Positions 1-8,915 of a DNA stretch of 64,000 nt are shown here, piece after piece. Every line of letters starts with the position of its first letter. Position 1 is the stretch's first letter. The DNA lies in the NCBI RefSeq assembly GCF_943192935.1, contig NZ_CALPCI010000001.1, forward strand, positions 1 to 64,000. Direction: 5' to 3'. The stretch is from Limosilactobacillus caecicola. Lineage in GTDB: Bacteria > Bacillota > Bacilli > Lactobacillales > Lactobacillaceae. The notes under the pieces are model-generated. The model did not search any database, was not told the DNA's origin, and saw only the letters and a program-made list of their open reading frames with translations. The position numbers were made by a program, and so were the translations under genes.

Positions 1-169
1 TAAAATAAGAATTTGAGATAGCTCTCAAAATAAATTAAAGCGAAATTGACTTCGCAAATGTTTTGCTTTGATCTTACGATCAAAGACCCTACACATTTGA
101 TTCGTCGAAACTTTATTCAGTTTTCAAAGGTCTACCATGCTGATGAACAAATCATATCAGCGATTATAG
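1..169 (-). other. rRNA operon leader (16S gene just off the left edge)
   Basis: On the minus strand this is an untranslated leader. It holds a boxA-like antitermination element, CCTTTGAAAACTGA, at 117-130. Two short hairpins follow: CTTTGATC/GATCAAAG at 66-85 and TTTGAGA/TCTCAAA at 12-29. It lies downstream of two tandem strong promoters. This arrangement is typical of rRNA operon leaders in lactobacilli, so a 16S rRNA gene is inferred immediately beyond position 1; it is not visible here. A tRNA operon leader is the alternative. Confidence 0.7.
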
Positions 170-198
170 ATATTACCAAAACATGAAGAACTTGTCAA
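170..198 (-). promoter_or_regulatory. rRNA promoter P2
   Basis: On the minus strand the -35 is TTGACA (plus 193-198) and the -10 is TAATAT (plus 170-175), separated by 17 bases. This is the downstream one of two tandem promoters feeding the leader at 1-169. Confidence 0.8.
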
Positions 199-264
199 CC
201 ATTATTTTTGATAACTTTGATTGATCAGCAGCGATTACTGATAACCGCCGTGACAACGATAAAT

Positions 265-294
265 AATATACCAGTGATTACTAACAGTTGTCAA
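265..294 (-). promoter_or_regulatory. rRNA promoter P1
   Basis: On the minus strand the -35 is TTGACA (plus 289-294) and the -10 is TATATT (plus 265-270), with an 18-base spacer. It lies about 95 bp upstream of P2. Tandem near-consensus promoters are characteristic of rRNA operons. The stretch 295-409 between this promoter and ykuJ shows nothing I can name. Confidence 0.7.
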
Positions 295-409
295 CAAACT
301 TTCGCAATCTTTTTGAACTTTTTTCTAAAGCTGGACAATCAACTTTGGAGACCATTAGAAGTTCGAAATTACCGTCACATCTCTGAATAACTAAACAGCT
401 TTATCCGGT

Positions 410-658
410 TTAAAATGAGAAGTGGAAATCGTACAGACATTCATAAATCTCAATCGCTGCTAAATCTAAATTATCAAAAGTCAGCTTTTGCTCCGGATCA
501 TACCGCTCAACTAAAAATTCACCAGTACTTTGCCGGTAAGTAACCTTACAAACTGGAACCCCATATTGGGCAAACTCCCGGACCTGCTGGTCACTACTTT
601 GATCCATCGCCATGGCATCGAGGCGCTGAATAATTTTTTGTAAATTTGAATGGATCAT
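410..658 (-). CDS. ykuJ: YkuJ family protein (DUF1797)
   Basis: An 82-residue cytosolic protein matching the small Firmicutes YkuJ/DUF1797 family in length and pattern: an N-terminal helix with LQKIIQRLDAM, a central strand block around CKVTYRQSTGEFLVERY, and the acidic C-terminal helix DLAAIEIYECLYDF. Biochemical function is unknown. The start is supported by AGGAG eleven bases upstream of the ATG. It stands 34 bp downstream of the flippase-like gene on the same strand and may be the last gene of that glycolipid operon. I see no clear terminator between it and the rRNA promoters. Confidence 0.75.
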   Translation of the reverse strand: MIHSNLQKIIQRLDAMAMDQSSDQQVREFAQYGVPVCKVTYRQSTGEFLVERYDPEQKLTFDNLDLAAIEIYECLYDFHFSF

Positions 659-691
659 ACACTTCTCCTAAATAAAAGGAGCTTAGTGCGA

Positions 692-1717
692 CTAAACTCC
701 CATACTATTTTTAACTTTATCTGGTTTAACAATTAATGCGAACATTCCAGCAAACATGCCGAAGTAATAAGTCAAAATCCGCCATAATAACATGGCCAAA
801 ACCAACTTACTATGTGAACTGGTAAAGGTCGTAAAAAGAACTGCAAAACTGTATTCCGCACCTCCAGTCCCCCCTGGGATTGGAAATAAAGAAATAATCA
901 TAAAAATCAGTGTGTGCAAGCTCATCGCCATCACGAGGTTGACCCCATAAATGTTTAATGATAACAGAATGAAATACGGAATAATATAGTATGCCAAGAG
1001 TTGCAGTAATGTTACTCCCGCCACCTTAGCTAACTTTCTATATTCAGTTTTCATTTTAAGACTCTCCTGGTAGAAAGAGTCAACCTTCTCATTTAAGGAA
1101 GCTTTAATGCTTTCATAACGTTCAGTCGGCACAAACCAATTAACCGGTTTAATCACCAGGTTCATCAAATGCTTTGTAAATCGATACCAGTACATAACCA
1201 TTAGCAAGGCGACAATCACACTCAAGTGAATCACAAAGCCAAATATCACCAGCAACGATAACACATGCAGTTTTTCCGCAATGTAGTGGAAGCCGATCAA
1301 AATGCTAATGATAAAGTTCACCACAATCATGGACTGAAAGACAACAAACTTCATTAACAAAACGGAACTGGCAATGCCGCCATCAACCCCCGACTGAAGC
1401 ATTGCCACCAATTGGGCCGGTTGTCCACCAGTCGAAAAGGGAGTAATGCCATTAAATAATTGTTCAATCAGTGGCAACCGGAGTGCATCTTTCCAGGTAA
1501 AACTCGGGTAGCGATTAGCCATAAAGATTTTAACTGTGACCCCTTCGAGCCCCAAATACAGGCAAATACACAAAACCGCCACTAAAAACCAGCCCCAGTT
1601 CATGGTGGCAATATCATGACTAATCTCGTGAAGGTTGGTATCACGAAGCGAATAAGCAAAAATCCCCCCGCCAAGCAAGAGCATGAGAATCAAAACTAAC
1701 CAATTCTTTCTTGACAT
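692..1717 (-). CDS. Flippase-like integral membrane protein (LPG synthase TM / UPF0104 family)
   Basis: A 341-residue polytopic membrane protein with about eight hydrophobic segments. Conserved-looking blocks are PFSTGGQPAQLVAML near residue 95 and FPIPGGTGGAEYSFAVL near 285, typical of the lysylphosphatidylglycerol-synthase transmembrane domain family (PF03706). The soluble aminoacyl-transferase domain of MprF is absent, so lysyl transfer is unlikely. Stand-alone members are thought to move or flip lipids. It starts two bases after the stop of the LafB-like glycosyltransferase, preceded by AAGGAG, so the two are co-transcribed. From context I infer handling of a glycolipid made by the two upstream enzymes; the substrate cannot be read from sequence. 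Confidence 0.75.
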   Translation of the reverse strand: MSRKNWLVLILMLLLGGGIFAYSLRDTNLHEISHDIATMNWGWFLVAVLCICLYLGLEGVTVKIFMANRYPSFTWKDALRLPLIEQLFNGITPFSTGGQPAQLVAMLQSGVDGGIASSVLLMKFVVFQSMIVVNFIISILIGFHYIAEKLHVLSLLVIFGFVIHLSVIVALLMVMYWYRFTKHLMNLVIKPVNWFVPTERYESIKASLNEKVDSFYQESLKMKTEYRKLAKVAGVTLLQLLAYYIIPYFILLSLNIYGVNLVMAMSLHTLIFMIISLFPIPGGTGGAEYSFAVLFTTFTSSHSKLVLAMLLWRILTYYFGMFAGMFALIVKPDKVKNSMGV

Positions 1718-1718
1718 C

Positions 1719-2741
1719 TTATTTCTCCTTTGCCTGCTCAGTATAGAACTGGAACCAAATTTGTGCCAAGTGATCTTTCGAATAACGGTGGGCGGCTTGT
1801 TCCGCCTTAGATTTTAGCGTCTGCAACTCCGCTGGCGAATGTACTAACTCCGTCAGCGTTCGCTGCATCTCATCAACATCCGCAGCCGGTGCATAATATC
1901 CATCAATGATGGAATGGTATAAATCAAGGTCCCGTAACATGACTGGGGTTCCACAAGAGAAAGCTTCCAAAACTGACATCGGAAACAATTCATTATACGA
2001 AGGCAGCAAAAATAAATCCGCCACGTTATTCAATTCCGCAATCTCTTGCCGAGAAACGATCCCAGGGAACCATAAGTTAGCCGGTGGGTTCTCAACTACT
2101 TTTTTAAGTTCCTTATAGCCATCCGTCATCGCACCAAACGAGAAACCCCCTGCCCAAATAAATTGGATCTCAGGATTCTGCCGGGCCAGCCGAATAAAAT
2201 CAGGGACCCCCTTCCGTTCTTGCACCTGACCACTACCAAACACCACAAACTTATCCTGTGGCACATGGTACTTTTGCCGTAACTGCCGTCGCCGGTCAGC
2301 ATTCACTGGATAAAAATTATCACTATCCACAAAGTTAGGAATGTAGGTCACCTTTTCTTCCGGGATGCCATAAGCTGCCAATTTGGGAATAAAGGACGGA
2401 TTAACGACCACAATGTGATCCATCCGCTTATAAAAAGCGATAATGTAACGATAGAAAATCCCCCTGAATGGTTGGGGAATTTTTAAGCTCCCCTCCATCG
2501 TTTCCGGGAGAAAATGGACGTAACCAATTTTGCGCCCCCGCTTTTTTGAAAAGGTGGAGAAATAAAATGGCAGGTCAATGGTGTGGTAGTGACTGATATC
2601 ACTCGTTCGCCACTGGTTAATGGCAATGTCAAATTGGTCAGCAAACCGGTGCCGTAACATCTTCACGAGTTCGAGGTAGGCACTACCGACCCCCTGCCCC
2701 TTAACCTTGTCCGCAGAAGAATACATCGTGATTTTTAACAT
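1719..2741 (-). CDS. GT4 glycosyltransferase, LafB-like (diglycosyl-diacylglycerol synthesis)
   Basis: A 340-residue protein of the GT-B fold. The C-terminal nucleotide-sugar half has VFGSGQVQERKGVPDFIRLA near 185 and the EX7E-type segment LLPSYNELFPMSVLEAFSCGTPV near 255-280, as in family GT4. The family is predicted to add the second sugar to a monoglycosyl-diacylglycerol, giving the glycolipid anchor of lipoteichoic acid, at the inner face of the membrane. The start codon overlaps the stop of the preceding glycosyltransferase (TAATG) and has AAGGAG six bases upstream. The pairing with the next entry matches the lafA-lafB/bgs arrangement of lactobacilli and enterococci. The transferred sugar (glucose or galactose) is not certain. 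Confidence 0.75.
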   Translation of the reverse strand: MLKITMYSSADKVKGQGVGSAYLELVKMLRHRFADQFDIAINQWRTSDISHYHTIDLPFYFSTFSKKRGRKIGYVHFLPETMEGSLKIPQPFRGIFYRYIIAFYKRMDHIVVVNPSFIPKLAAYGIPEEKVTYIPNFVDSDNFYPVNADRRRQLRQKYHVPQDKFVVFGSGQVQERKGVPDFIRLARQNPEIQFIWAGGFSFGAMTDGYKELKKVVENPPANLWFPGIVSRQEIAELNNVADLFLLPSYNELFPMSVLEAFSCGTPVMLRDLDLYHSIIDGYYAPAADVDEMQRTLTELVHSPAELQTLKSKAEQAAHRYSKDHLAQIWFQFYTEQAKEK

Positions 2742-3952
2742 TAGAATCTCCTTGAACGATGAAAGGCATGGTGATGACGTGGCGTCAACGCCTGCTCTTT
2801 CTTTAATTGTGCTTGACAGTCCTCATAGAATTCAATCACCCGGCGCCCAAAGACGGCTGCCGAAATATCGTGCAGCTTTTGCTGACGCTTGATCGTCGCT
2901 TCAGGCGATGGCGGATTATGCAAATAATTGATCACCCCTTGCACAAGCTCTGACCGCTTTTGAAAGCTGAGCCCAATCCCCGGATCATCAATTAACTGGT
3001 CGGTATACTCACTTCGCCGGACGACAATTGGGAGATCCGAAGCCAACGCCTCGTCATAGGTCAAACCCTGCGATTCTGAATCAGAGGCTGAAACAAAAAC
3101 GTCCGCCATCTGGTAATAATGCGGTACTTGATCGTTATCAATTTGGCCAGCAAAGGTCACGTGGTCACGTAAATTCATTTCCCGAACCTGACGCTCTAGT
3201 GACGCCCGGGCCGGACCGTCACCAACGATCAATAACTGAACCCGTGGTTCTTGAGCAATAATATCGGGCATGGCGGCGATGAGCCCACCAATATTTTTCT
3301 CAAAGGCCAACCGACTCAGCGATAACATCACTGGGGTGTCCGGTTGGTACCCATACTGACTCCGAAGCGCCTGTTTCTGGGCCGTGGTATCACGTAGCTC
3401 ATAAACCCGCAAGTTCACCCCGGTCGGGATAATGCGGATCGGAGACTCAACGTGATAGCTTTCCAGCACATCCAAGACTCGTTCGCTCGGTGCCACAATT
3501 CCTGACATGTTTTTTAGGTAAAAGTGGGCCAAACGAGCCACATCTTTTGGTTTAAGAATCCGGCCATTGGCAATATAATGCAGGTAATCCTGATACATCG
3601 TGTGGTAGGTATGTAAACAAGGAATCCCCATTTCCTTGGCAACGAACTTGCCCATCACCCCCAGAGAAAATTCAGTCTGGTTATGCACAATGTCTAACTG
3701 GAGCTTTCTGGCAATCCGCAGGACCTTAAACCAACCAGTAAAAGCAATCCGCCGATCCTTGAACGAAACGAAAGGCACACTCGGAAAGCGATAGATACCA
3801 TCCGCCGGACTATCCGTCGCCCGGGGGTCAGAGGAAGTAAAAATGTAAACGTGGTGGCCCTGGGCAATTAATTCATCCCGGAGGGTTTTAATGGAAGTCG
3901 CCACGCCGCTTACTTGTGGAAAATATGTATCTGTAAACAGTCCGATATTCAA
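2741..3952 (-). CDS. GT4 glycosyltransferase, LafA-like (diacylglycerol glucosyltransferase)
   Basis: About 403 residues. The N-terminus NIGLFTDTYFPQVSGVATSI is typical of 1,2-diacylglycerol 3-glucosyltransferases of family GT4. The C-terminal domain has SLSRLAFEKNIGGLIAAMP and the motif VSASDSESQGLTYDEALASDLP with the conserved glutamates. It probably makes monoglucosyl-diacylglycerol, the first step to the glycolipid anchor of lipoteichoic acid. I place the start at a TTG (3952), because GGAG lies eight bases upstream and the protein then begins exactly at the family's usual MNIGLF. The in-frame ATG at 3982 has no ribosome site. First gene of a four-gene operon with the LafB-like enzyme, flippase and ykuJ. 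Confidence 0.8.
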   Translation of the reverse strand: MNIGLFTDTYFPQVSGVATSIKTLRDELIAQGHHVYIFTSSDPRATDSPADGIYRFPSVPFVSFKDRRIAFTGWFKVLRIARKLQLDIVHNQTEFSLGVMGKFVAKEMGIPCLHTYHTMYQDYLHYIANGRILKPKDVARLAHFYLKNMSGIVAPSERVLDVLESYHVESPIRIIPTGVNLRVYELRDTTAQKQALRSQYGYQPDTPVMLSLSRLAFEKNIGGLIAAMPDIIAQEPRVQLLIVGDGPARASLERQVREMNLRDHVTFAGQIDNDQVPHYYQMADVFVSASDSESQGLTYDEALASDLPIVVRRSEYTDQLIDDPGIGLSFQKRSELVQGVINYLHNPPSPEATIKRQQKLHDISAAVFGRRVIEFYEDCQAQLKKEQALTPRHHHAFHRSRRF

Positions 3953-4034
3953 ACGAAATTCTCCTTTTTCAGCGTATTTCATCGTTATACATTCTAATCA
4001 TTTTAAACTTTCTCGTGGCTCCTCGCAAGTCAAA

Positions 4035-4064
4035 GCCCCCCTCACGGAAAATCCGTGAAGGGGG
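4035..4064 (-). terminator. Hairpin after ptsI
   Basis: A GC-rich inverted repeat with arms CCCCTTCACGG / CCGTGAGGGG around a four-base loop. It lies just beyond the ptsI stop on the minus strand and is followed by a poor CTTTG tract, so it is a plausible but weak intrinsic terminator. Confidence 0.55.
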
Positions 4065-4076
4065 TCCCTATAATGG

Positions 4077-5804
4077 TTAAGCTTCATTTTGGTATAAATC
4101 AGGTAAATTTTTGCGGACTAATTGTTCAACCTGCTCCGCATTTTCTAAGTTCAACGCCTGGTGCAAAAGCGGTTGGAGTTGCCGAACCGACAGGCCACTC
4201 ACCAGGTGGCGGAGTGGCAACACATGGTCACTTGGGACCGAAAATTCATCGAGCCCCATTGCCAGAAGTAATGGTTCTGCCACATGGCGGGCCGCCAGGT
4301 TTCCACATAAGCTTACCCACTTACCCTCGGTATGCGCCTGTCGAATGACGTGCAATACTGACCGTAACATTGCGGGATGCAAGCCGTTAGTAAGGTCGAC
4401 CACGTCTGGATTCGACCGGTCCGTGGCAAAAATATATTGGGCAAGGTCGTTAGAGCCGATGCTAAAGAAATCAGCATACAAGGCAAACTGGTCCGCCATC
4501 GTCACGGCCGCCGGGGTCTCCACCATCATGCCGACAGGAATATTTTCGGCAACCACCCGCCCCTGTTGGAGCAGGTGTTGGCGTTCTTCGTCAACCAGTT
4601 GGCGGGCTTGAAGAAATTCATGCACCGTCGTCACCATTGGAAACATAATTGCGATTTTACCGTAAGCCGAGGCCTTTAGCAGGGCCCGAATTTGTGTCCG
4701 CAACAAGGTGGTTTGCTGAAGGCCTAGTCGCAGGCCACGCACTCCCAAAGCCGGATTGGCTTCTTGGTCCGTGGCATCGTTATTGATGACCTTATCGTTG
4801 CCCAAGTCGAGGGTTCGGACGACAACTAGTTGTTCCGGCATGGTGGTGACCACCCGCTTATAGGCGCGGAACTGTTCATCCTCTGAGGCCACTTGGCCGT
4901 TTTCTAAGGCCATAAATTCGGTCCGAAAGAGCCCCACACCCTCGGCACCGCTCTGGACGACCTCATCAATTTCATCTGGTAACGAAATGTTGGCCGCTAC
5001 CCGAATGCGCTGGCCATCCGTACTCCGCGTTTCTTGGTGCTTCAGTTTGCCTAAATCACGATTTTCACGCGCGTGTTCCCCCGCCAGTTGTTGATATTCA
5101 TCAATTTCTTGCGGAGATGGTTGGAGAATGACTTTGCCGTGGACGCCGTCAACGATCGCGACCATGTCATCGTGGGCGTACTTGGTCACCTCGTGGGTCG
5201 CCACCACGCTCGGAATCGCGAATTCTTCTGATAATAATGAAAAATGGGACGTCGCACCACCTAGATCGGTCACAATTGCGGCCACCAGGTGGCGGTCAAA
5301 CCGCACCACTTGCGTCGGGCTAATTTCGTGAGCCACAATCACAGCGCGGTGATCCAACTTGGCAACGTCAGGAATCGGTTCACCAAGCAAGTGACTCAGC
5401 ATCCGTTGCCCGAGGTCCGTTACTGCACTACCCCAAAACGGGCTACTAGCAGCAACCGTGGACAACCGTTTGAGTTGGTCGACTAATTGCTCGACCGTCC
5501 ATTCAGCGGTCCACCGGTTCTCCGCTAACATGTCGAGCGCCAATTGGCGGATTTCTGGATCATCGAGAATGGTCAATAAGGTCTGAATCGTCATAATCGG
5601 ATGACCAAATTCATCCGTGGCCTCTCGACCAATTTTGACCAGCTCTTGACGCGTGAAAGAAAAAGAATCACGAAGCCGTTTAGCCTCGTGATCCTCATCA
5701 CTTGCCACCTTTGCAGGTGCGGTTAGACTGGATGCCCCCATGACATAAACTGGCGCGATGGTAATGCCACCCCCAGCTGCAATGCCGTTGAGTACGTGGG
5801 ACAT
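4077..5804 (-). CDS. ptsI: PTS enzyme I (phosphoenolpyruvate-protein phosphotransferase)
   Basis: 575 residues, full length for EI. It autophosphorylates from phosphoenolpyruvate and passes the phosphate to HPr in the cytosol, driving all PTS sugar uptake. The N-terminal domain carries the active-site histidine in LGGATSHFSLL (His187). The PEP-binding TIM barrel has GVGLFRTEFMAL, RTLDLGNDK, GVRGLR and the signature SIGSNDLAQY, with the catalytic cysteine in VSLCGNLA. Its ATG overlaps the ptsH stop (TAATG), so HPr and EI are translationally coupled, the classic ptsHI order. Confidence 0.97.
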   Translation of the reverse strand: MSHVLNGIAAGGGITIAPVYVMGASSLTAPAKVASDEDHEAKRLRDSFSFTRQELVKIGREATDEFGHPIMTIQTLLTILDDPEIRQLALDMLAENRWTAEWTVEQLVDQLKRLSTVAASSPFWGSAVTDLGQRMLSHLLGEPIPDVAKLDHRAVIVAHEISPTQVVRFDRHLVAAIVTDLGGATSHFSLLSEEFAIPSVVATHEVTKYAHDDMVAIVDGVHGKVILQPSPQEIDEYQQLAGEHARENRDLGKLKHQETRSTDGQRIRVAANISLPDEIDEVVQSGAEGVGLFRTEFMALENGQVASEDEQFRAYKRVVTTMPEQLVVVRTLDLGNDKVINNDATDQEANPALGVRGLRLGLQQTTLLRTQIRALLKASAYGKIAIMFPMVTTVHEFLQARQLVDEERQHLLQQGRVVAENIPVGMMVETPAAVTMADQFALYADFFSIGSNDLAQYIFATDRSNPDVVDLTNGLHPAMLRSVLHVIRQAHTEGKWVSLCGNLAARHVAEPLLLAMGLDEFSVPSDHVLPLRHLVSGLSVRQLQPLLHQALNLENAEQVEQLVRKNLPDLYQNEA

Positions 5805-6070
5805 TAGTCAGCCAGTCCTTCCTTCTTCATCGTTTCTTCGATTGCTGCAATGGCTTCTTTTTCGTCGTCACCTTCAGCAGAAATCGTTACTTCGGCGTTT
5901 TGGCCAACACCAAGGGACATTACACCCATGATGGACTTCAAGTTAACACTCTTACCGTTGTAAGTTAAAGTGATGTCTGAAGTAAACTTGGAAGCAGTTT
6001 GAACTAAAATAGTAGCAGGGCGTGCATGAATCCCAGTTTCAGCAGTAACAGTAAAATCACGTTTTTCCAT
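5804..6070 (-). CDS. ptsH: PTS phosphocarrier protein HPr
   Basis: 88 residues from the ATG at 6070, which has AAGGAG ten bases upstream. A start three codons earlier would sit against the ribosome site. It has His15 in TGIHARPAT, the residue phosphorylated by EI, and Ser46 in LKSIMGV, the residue phosphorylated by HPr kinase. It therefore serves both sugar transport and CcpA-dependent catabolite repression. The length and both phosphosites are exactly those of Firmicutes HPr. It overlaps ptsI by one base. Confidence 0.97.
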   Translation of the reverse strand: MEKRDFTVTAETGIHARPATILVQTASKFTSDITLTYNGKSVNLKSIMGVMSLGVGQNAEVTISAEGDDEKEAIAAIEETMKKEGLAD

Positions 6071-6133
6071 TATAATCATTCTCCTTAGAACAATGTATAG
6101 CGAGGCAGCGTTAACAGCCCCTTACTTTGTCTT

Positions 6134-6162
6134 ATTATAGCGATTGTAAGCGGTAAATACAA
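6134..6162 (-). promoter_or_regulatory. ptsHI promoter with overlapping cre-like site
   Basis: On the minus strand: -35 TTGTAT (plus 6157-6162), 17-base spacer, -10 TATAAT (plus 6134-6139). The plus sequence TTGTAAGCGGTAAATAC at 6144-6160 inside the spacer matches the central TGNNARCGNWWW part of the cre consensus but fails at the final CA. CcpA control is possible, not shown. Confidence 0.6.
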
Positions 6163-6181
6163 GCGAAAAATTATTACTGAC

Positions 6182-6367
6182 TTAATCATTGATAAGATGA
6201 TAGTGAATTTCACCACCATGTTTGGCGTCCCCTTCAATTTGGGACCGGTACTGGTAACCTTGAAAGACCTTCTGGAATTCCAAGAACTCAGCTGGGTGAA
6301 TCACTAATTCTGCGATCTCACCATTATGTAATTGGTCAAGTTGCGCTGTAAAATCATTATCCGCCAT
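6182..6367 (-). CDS. Small conserved hypothetical protein
   Basis: A 61-residue acidic cytosolic protein with no signal or membrane segment. The sequence reads like a folded small domain: an N-terminal helix MADNDFTAQLDQL, then FLEFQKVFQGYQYRSQIEG, then an HGGEIHYHLIND strand at the end. GGGAG eight bases before the ATG supports a real gene. It lies upstream of ptsH on the same strand and divergent from clpE. Its upstream region contains the CIRCE-like element, so it might share heat-shock control. I do not recognise a function. Confidence 0.6.
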   Translation of the reverse strand: MADNDFTAQLDQLHNGEIAELVIHPAEFLEFQKVFQGYQYRSQIEGDAKHGGEIHYHLIND

Positions 6368-6432
6368 TTGATCATCTCCCTACACTCTTTACCTATAATA
6401 TCATAGTCTTTTTTGATCAAACTAGTCGCTTT

Positions 6433-6459
6433 TTAGCAAACATTGATAAAGAGTGCTAA
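6433..6459 (+). promoter_or_regulatory. CIRCE-like HrcA operator upstream of clpE
   Basis: TTAGCAAAC, nine bases, then GAGTGCTAA. The CIRCE consensus is TTAGCACTC-N9-GAGTGCTAA; the right arm is perfect, the left arm has seven of nine, and the spacer is exactly nine. It lies about 180 bp before the clpE start and about 65 bp before the small minus-strand gene, so it could act on either. Confidence 0.65.
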
Positions 6460-6546
6460 AATTTATTTAGGTGGTTCGACGTCAAAATCGCGTTCAACCT
6501 AATCATGGCAAGGTTTTTCGCCGTTAACACCAATTGCGATTTTTCC

Positions 6547-6601
6547 TTGCTTTCTGAAAAAAAGTAAGTATAATGATAATCAATAGTCAAGAAAGGTCAA
6601 A
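6547..6601 (+). promoter_or_regulatory. clpE promoter with CtsR heptad repeat
   Basis: -35 TTGCTT (6547-6552), 16-base spacer, -10 TATAAT (6569-6574). Ten bases further on, over the likely transcription start, is AGTCAAGAAAGGTCAAA (6585-6601), a close match to the CtsR box (two GTCAAA heptads spaced by three bases). Repression by CtsR is the expected mode for clp genes in this group. Confidence 0.8.
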
Positions 6602-6639
6602 CTTTTTTAGGAAACGTGTGAGGAGGTATTAATCCGACA

Positions 6640-8859
6640 ATGCTATGTCAAAACTGTCATGAAAATCCTGCTACCATTCACCTGCAAATGATGGTTAATG
6701 GACAAAAGATGCAGGTCGACCTCTGTCAAAACTGTTATGAAAAATTTAGTAATATGCAAATGAATCTGATGAATGGAGGAAATGATATGAACAACGGTGG
6801 ATTTGCCTTTGGAAATATGGAAGACTTCATGAACGCTTTAAACGGCATGCAAAGCCAAGCCGCTGGCAACGCTGGGGCGGCCCAAGGCCAACGTCAAGGT
6901 GGCGGCCGGAATGGTAAGGGCGGTATGCTCGCTCAATTTGGAATTAACATGACCGACCTGGCCCGGCAAGGTAAGATCGACCCCGTCATTGGCCGAGACA
7001 ACGAGATTAAGCGGGTTGTCGAAATCCTCAACCGGCGGACAAAGAACAACCCGGTTCTGATTGGTGAAGCCGGGGTTGGGAAGACCGCGGTCGTGGAAGG
7101 ATTAGCCACTGCAATTGTTTCCGGTGACGTGCCTGAAAAGCTCCAAAACAAGGAAATCATCCGGCTCGATGTAGTCTCCCTCGTTCAAGGAACGGGGATC
7201 CGGGGCCAATTTGAAAAGCGGATGCAACAATTAATTAAAGAAGTTTCCAAGAACCCGAACATCATCCTCTTTATTGATGAAATTCACGAAATCATGGGCG
7301 CCGGCAATGCCGAAGGCGGCATGGATGCTGGGAACGTTTTGAAACCAGCTTTGGCCCGTGGAGACTTCCAATTAATTGGGGCCACCACTCTTAACGAATA
7401 CCGCAAGATTGAAAAGGACGGCGCGATGGCCCGGCGGTTCCAACCAGTCCAAGTGGATGAACCATCTGTCGAAGAAACCATTCAAATCTTGAATGGCATC
7501 AAGGGCCGCTACCAAGATTATCACCACGTTAAGTACACTGACGACGCGATCGTCGCCGCGGCTAAGTTATCTGACCGGTACATCCAAGACCGGTTCCTGC
7601 CTGACAAGGCTATCGACCTTTTGGATGAAGCTGGTTCCCGGAAGAACTTGACCCTCAAGAATGTCGACCCTGAAGCGATTGAAAATGAAATCCATACGGC
7701 TGAAGCTCACAAGCAACAAGCGGTGGATAACCAAGATTACGAAAAGGCTGCCTTCTACCGTGACCAAGTTACCCGCCTGACGAAGGCCAAGAAGGAAGCT
7801 GAAGAAAACAAGGTTGAAGATGAAGCCACGGTGACCGTTAAGGATATGCAAGACATCGTCGAAGAAAAGACCAACATCCCAGTTGGTGACCTTCAACAAC
7901 AGGAAGAAAACCAATTGAAGGACCTCGACAAGAAGCTTGACGAACATATCATTGGCCAAAGTGAAGCCGTTGATAAGATTGCCCGGGCCATCCGGCGGAA
8001 CCGGATTGGTCTGAACAAGTCTGGTCGGCCAATTGGCTCCTTCCTCTTCGTTGGCCCAACCGGGGTTGGAAAGACGGAAACCGCTAAGCAATTAGCTCAA
8101 CAACTCTTTGGTTCTAAAGATGCGATGATCCGCTTTGACATGTCCGAATACATGGACAAGACATCGACTTCCAAGTTAATCGGGGCTGCTCCTGGTTACG
8201 TTGGTTACGAAGAAGCTGGTCAACTGACTGAACAAGTCCGGCGCCACCCTTACAGCCTCATCCTACTGGACGAAGTTGAAAAGGCGCACCCAGATGTCAT
8301 GCACATGTTCCTGCAAATCCTGGACGATGGTCGGTTGACTGATTCCCAAGGACGGACCGTTTCCTTCAAGGACACGATCATCATCATGACTTCCAATGCC
8401 GGATCCGGCGATGCGGTTACTAGCGTTGGTTTTGGTGCTGAAGCTTCTGGGAATGCTTCCTCCGTCATGGACAAGCTAACCAACTACTTCAAGCCAGAAT
8501 TCTTGAACCGGTTCGATGACATTGTTGAATTCAATGCCCTCACCAAGGACGACCTGATGAAGATCGTCGATTTGATGATCGCCGATGTCAACAACATGTT
8601 GGCTGACCGCAAGCTCCACATTGACGTTCCAGAAAACGTCGATGAAAAACTCGTCGAATTGGGTTACAACCCGAAGATGGGAGCACGGCCACTCCGTCGG
8701 GTCATCCAAGAACAAATCGAAGACCAAATCGCTGATGTGGTGCTTGATAACAGCGATGCTCACGATTTGGCAGCTGAATTAAATGGTGACAAGATCAAGG
8801 TGGTCGCTAAAAACTCAGCACCGGCTGAAGATCAAACCACAGATCAAGTTAGCAAATAA
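6640..8859 (+). CDS. clpE: ATP-dependent Clp protease ATPase subunit ClpE
   Basis: 739 residues. The N-terminal zinc finger typical of ClpE uses Cys3, Cys6, Cys29 and Cys32, followed by a Gly/Asn/Gln-rich linker. AAA domain 1 has [10 protein letters not shown] and [14 protein letters not shown]-like coiled segment ([19 protein letters not shown]) separates it from AAA domain 2 with [24 protein letters not shown] and the C-terminal D2-small domain with [13 protein letters not shown]. It is a hexameric unfoldase that feeds misfolded proteins to ClpP and helps remove CtsR after heat stress. GAGGAGG precedes the ATG by about twelve bases. The gene stands alone between its CtsR-type promoter and a strong terminator. 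Confidence 0.96.
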   Translation: MLCQNCHENPATIHLQMMVNGQKMQVDLCQNCYEKFSNMQMNLMNGGNDMNNGGFAFGNMEDFMNALNGMQSQAAGNAGAAQGQRQGGGRNGKGGMLAQFGINMTDLARQGKIDPVIGRDNEIKRVVEILNRRTKNNPVLIGEAGVGKTAVVEGLATAIVSGDVPEKLQNKEIIRLDVVSLVQGTGIRGQFEKRMQQLIKEVSKNPNIILFIDEIHEIMGAGNAEGGMDAGNVLKPALARGDFQLIGATTLNEYRKIEKDGAMARRFQPVQVDEPSVEETIQILNGIKGRYQDYHHVKYTDDAIVAAAKLSDRYIQDRFLPDKAIDLLDEAGSRKNLTLKNVDPEAIENEIHTAEAHKQQAVDNQDYEKAAFYRDQVTRLTKAKKEAEENKVEDEATVTVKDMQDIVEEKTNIPVGDLQQQEENQLKDLDKKLDEHIIGQSEAVDKIARAIRRNRIGLNKSGRPIGSFLFVGPTGVGKTETAKQLAQQLFGSKDAMIRFDMSEYMDKTSTSKLIGAAPGYVGYEEAGQLTEQVRRHPYSLILLDEVEKAHPDVMHMFLQILDDGRLTDSQGRTVSFKDTIIIMTSNAGSGDAVTSVGFGAEASGNASSVMDKLTNYFKPEFLNRFDDIVEFNALTKDDLMKIVDLMIADVNNMLADRKLHIDVPENVDEKLVELGYNPKMGARPLRRVIQEQIEDQIADVVLDNSDAHDLAAELNGDKIKVVAKNSAPAEDQTTDQVSK

Positions 8860-8871
8860 CTCGTAAATACT

Positions 8872-8914
8872 AAAAGCTTCGCTTATTACCCAGTCGGTAA
8901 TGGCGAAGCTTTTT
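8872..8914 (+). terminator. Terminator after clpE
   Basis: A long hairpin with arms AAAAGCTTCGC / GCGAAGCTTTT and inner pairing ATTACC / GGTAAT, ending in a T run. The A run at its start means it can also terminate the converging minus-strand ECF gene, whose stop is two bases away. Confidence 0.9.
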
Positions 8915-8915
8915 C

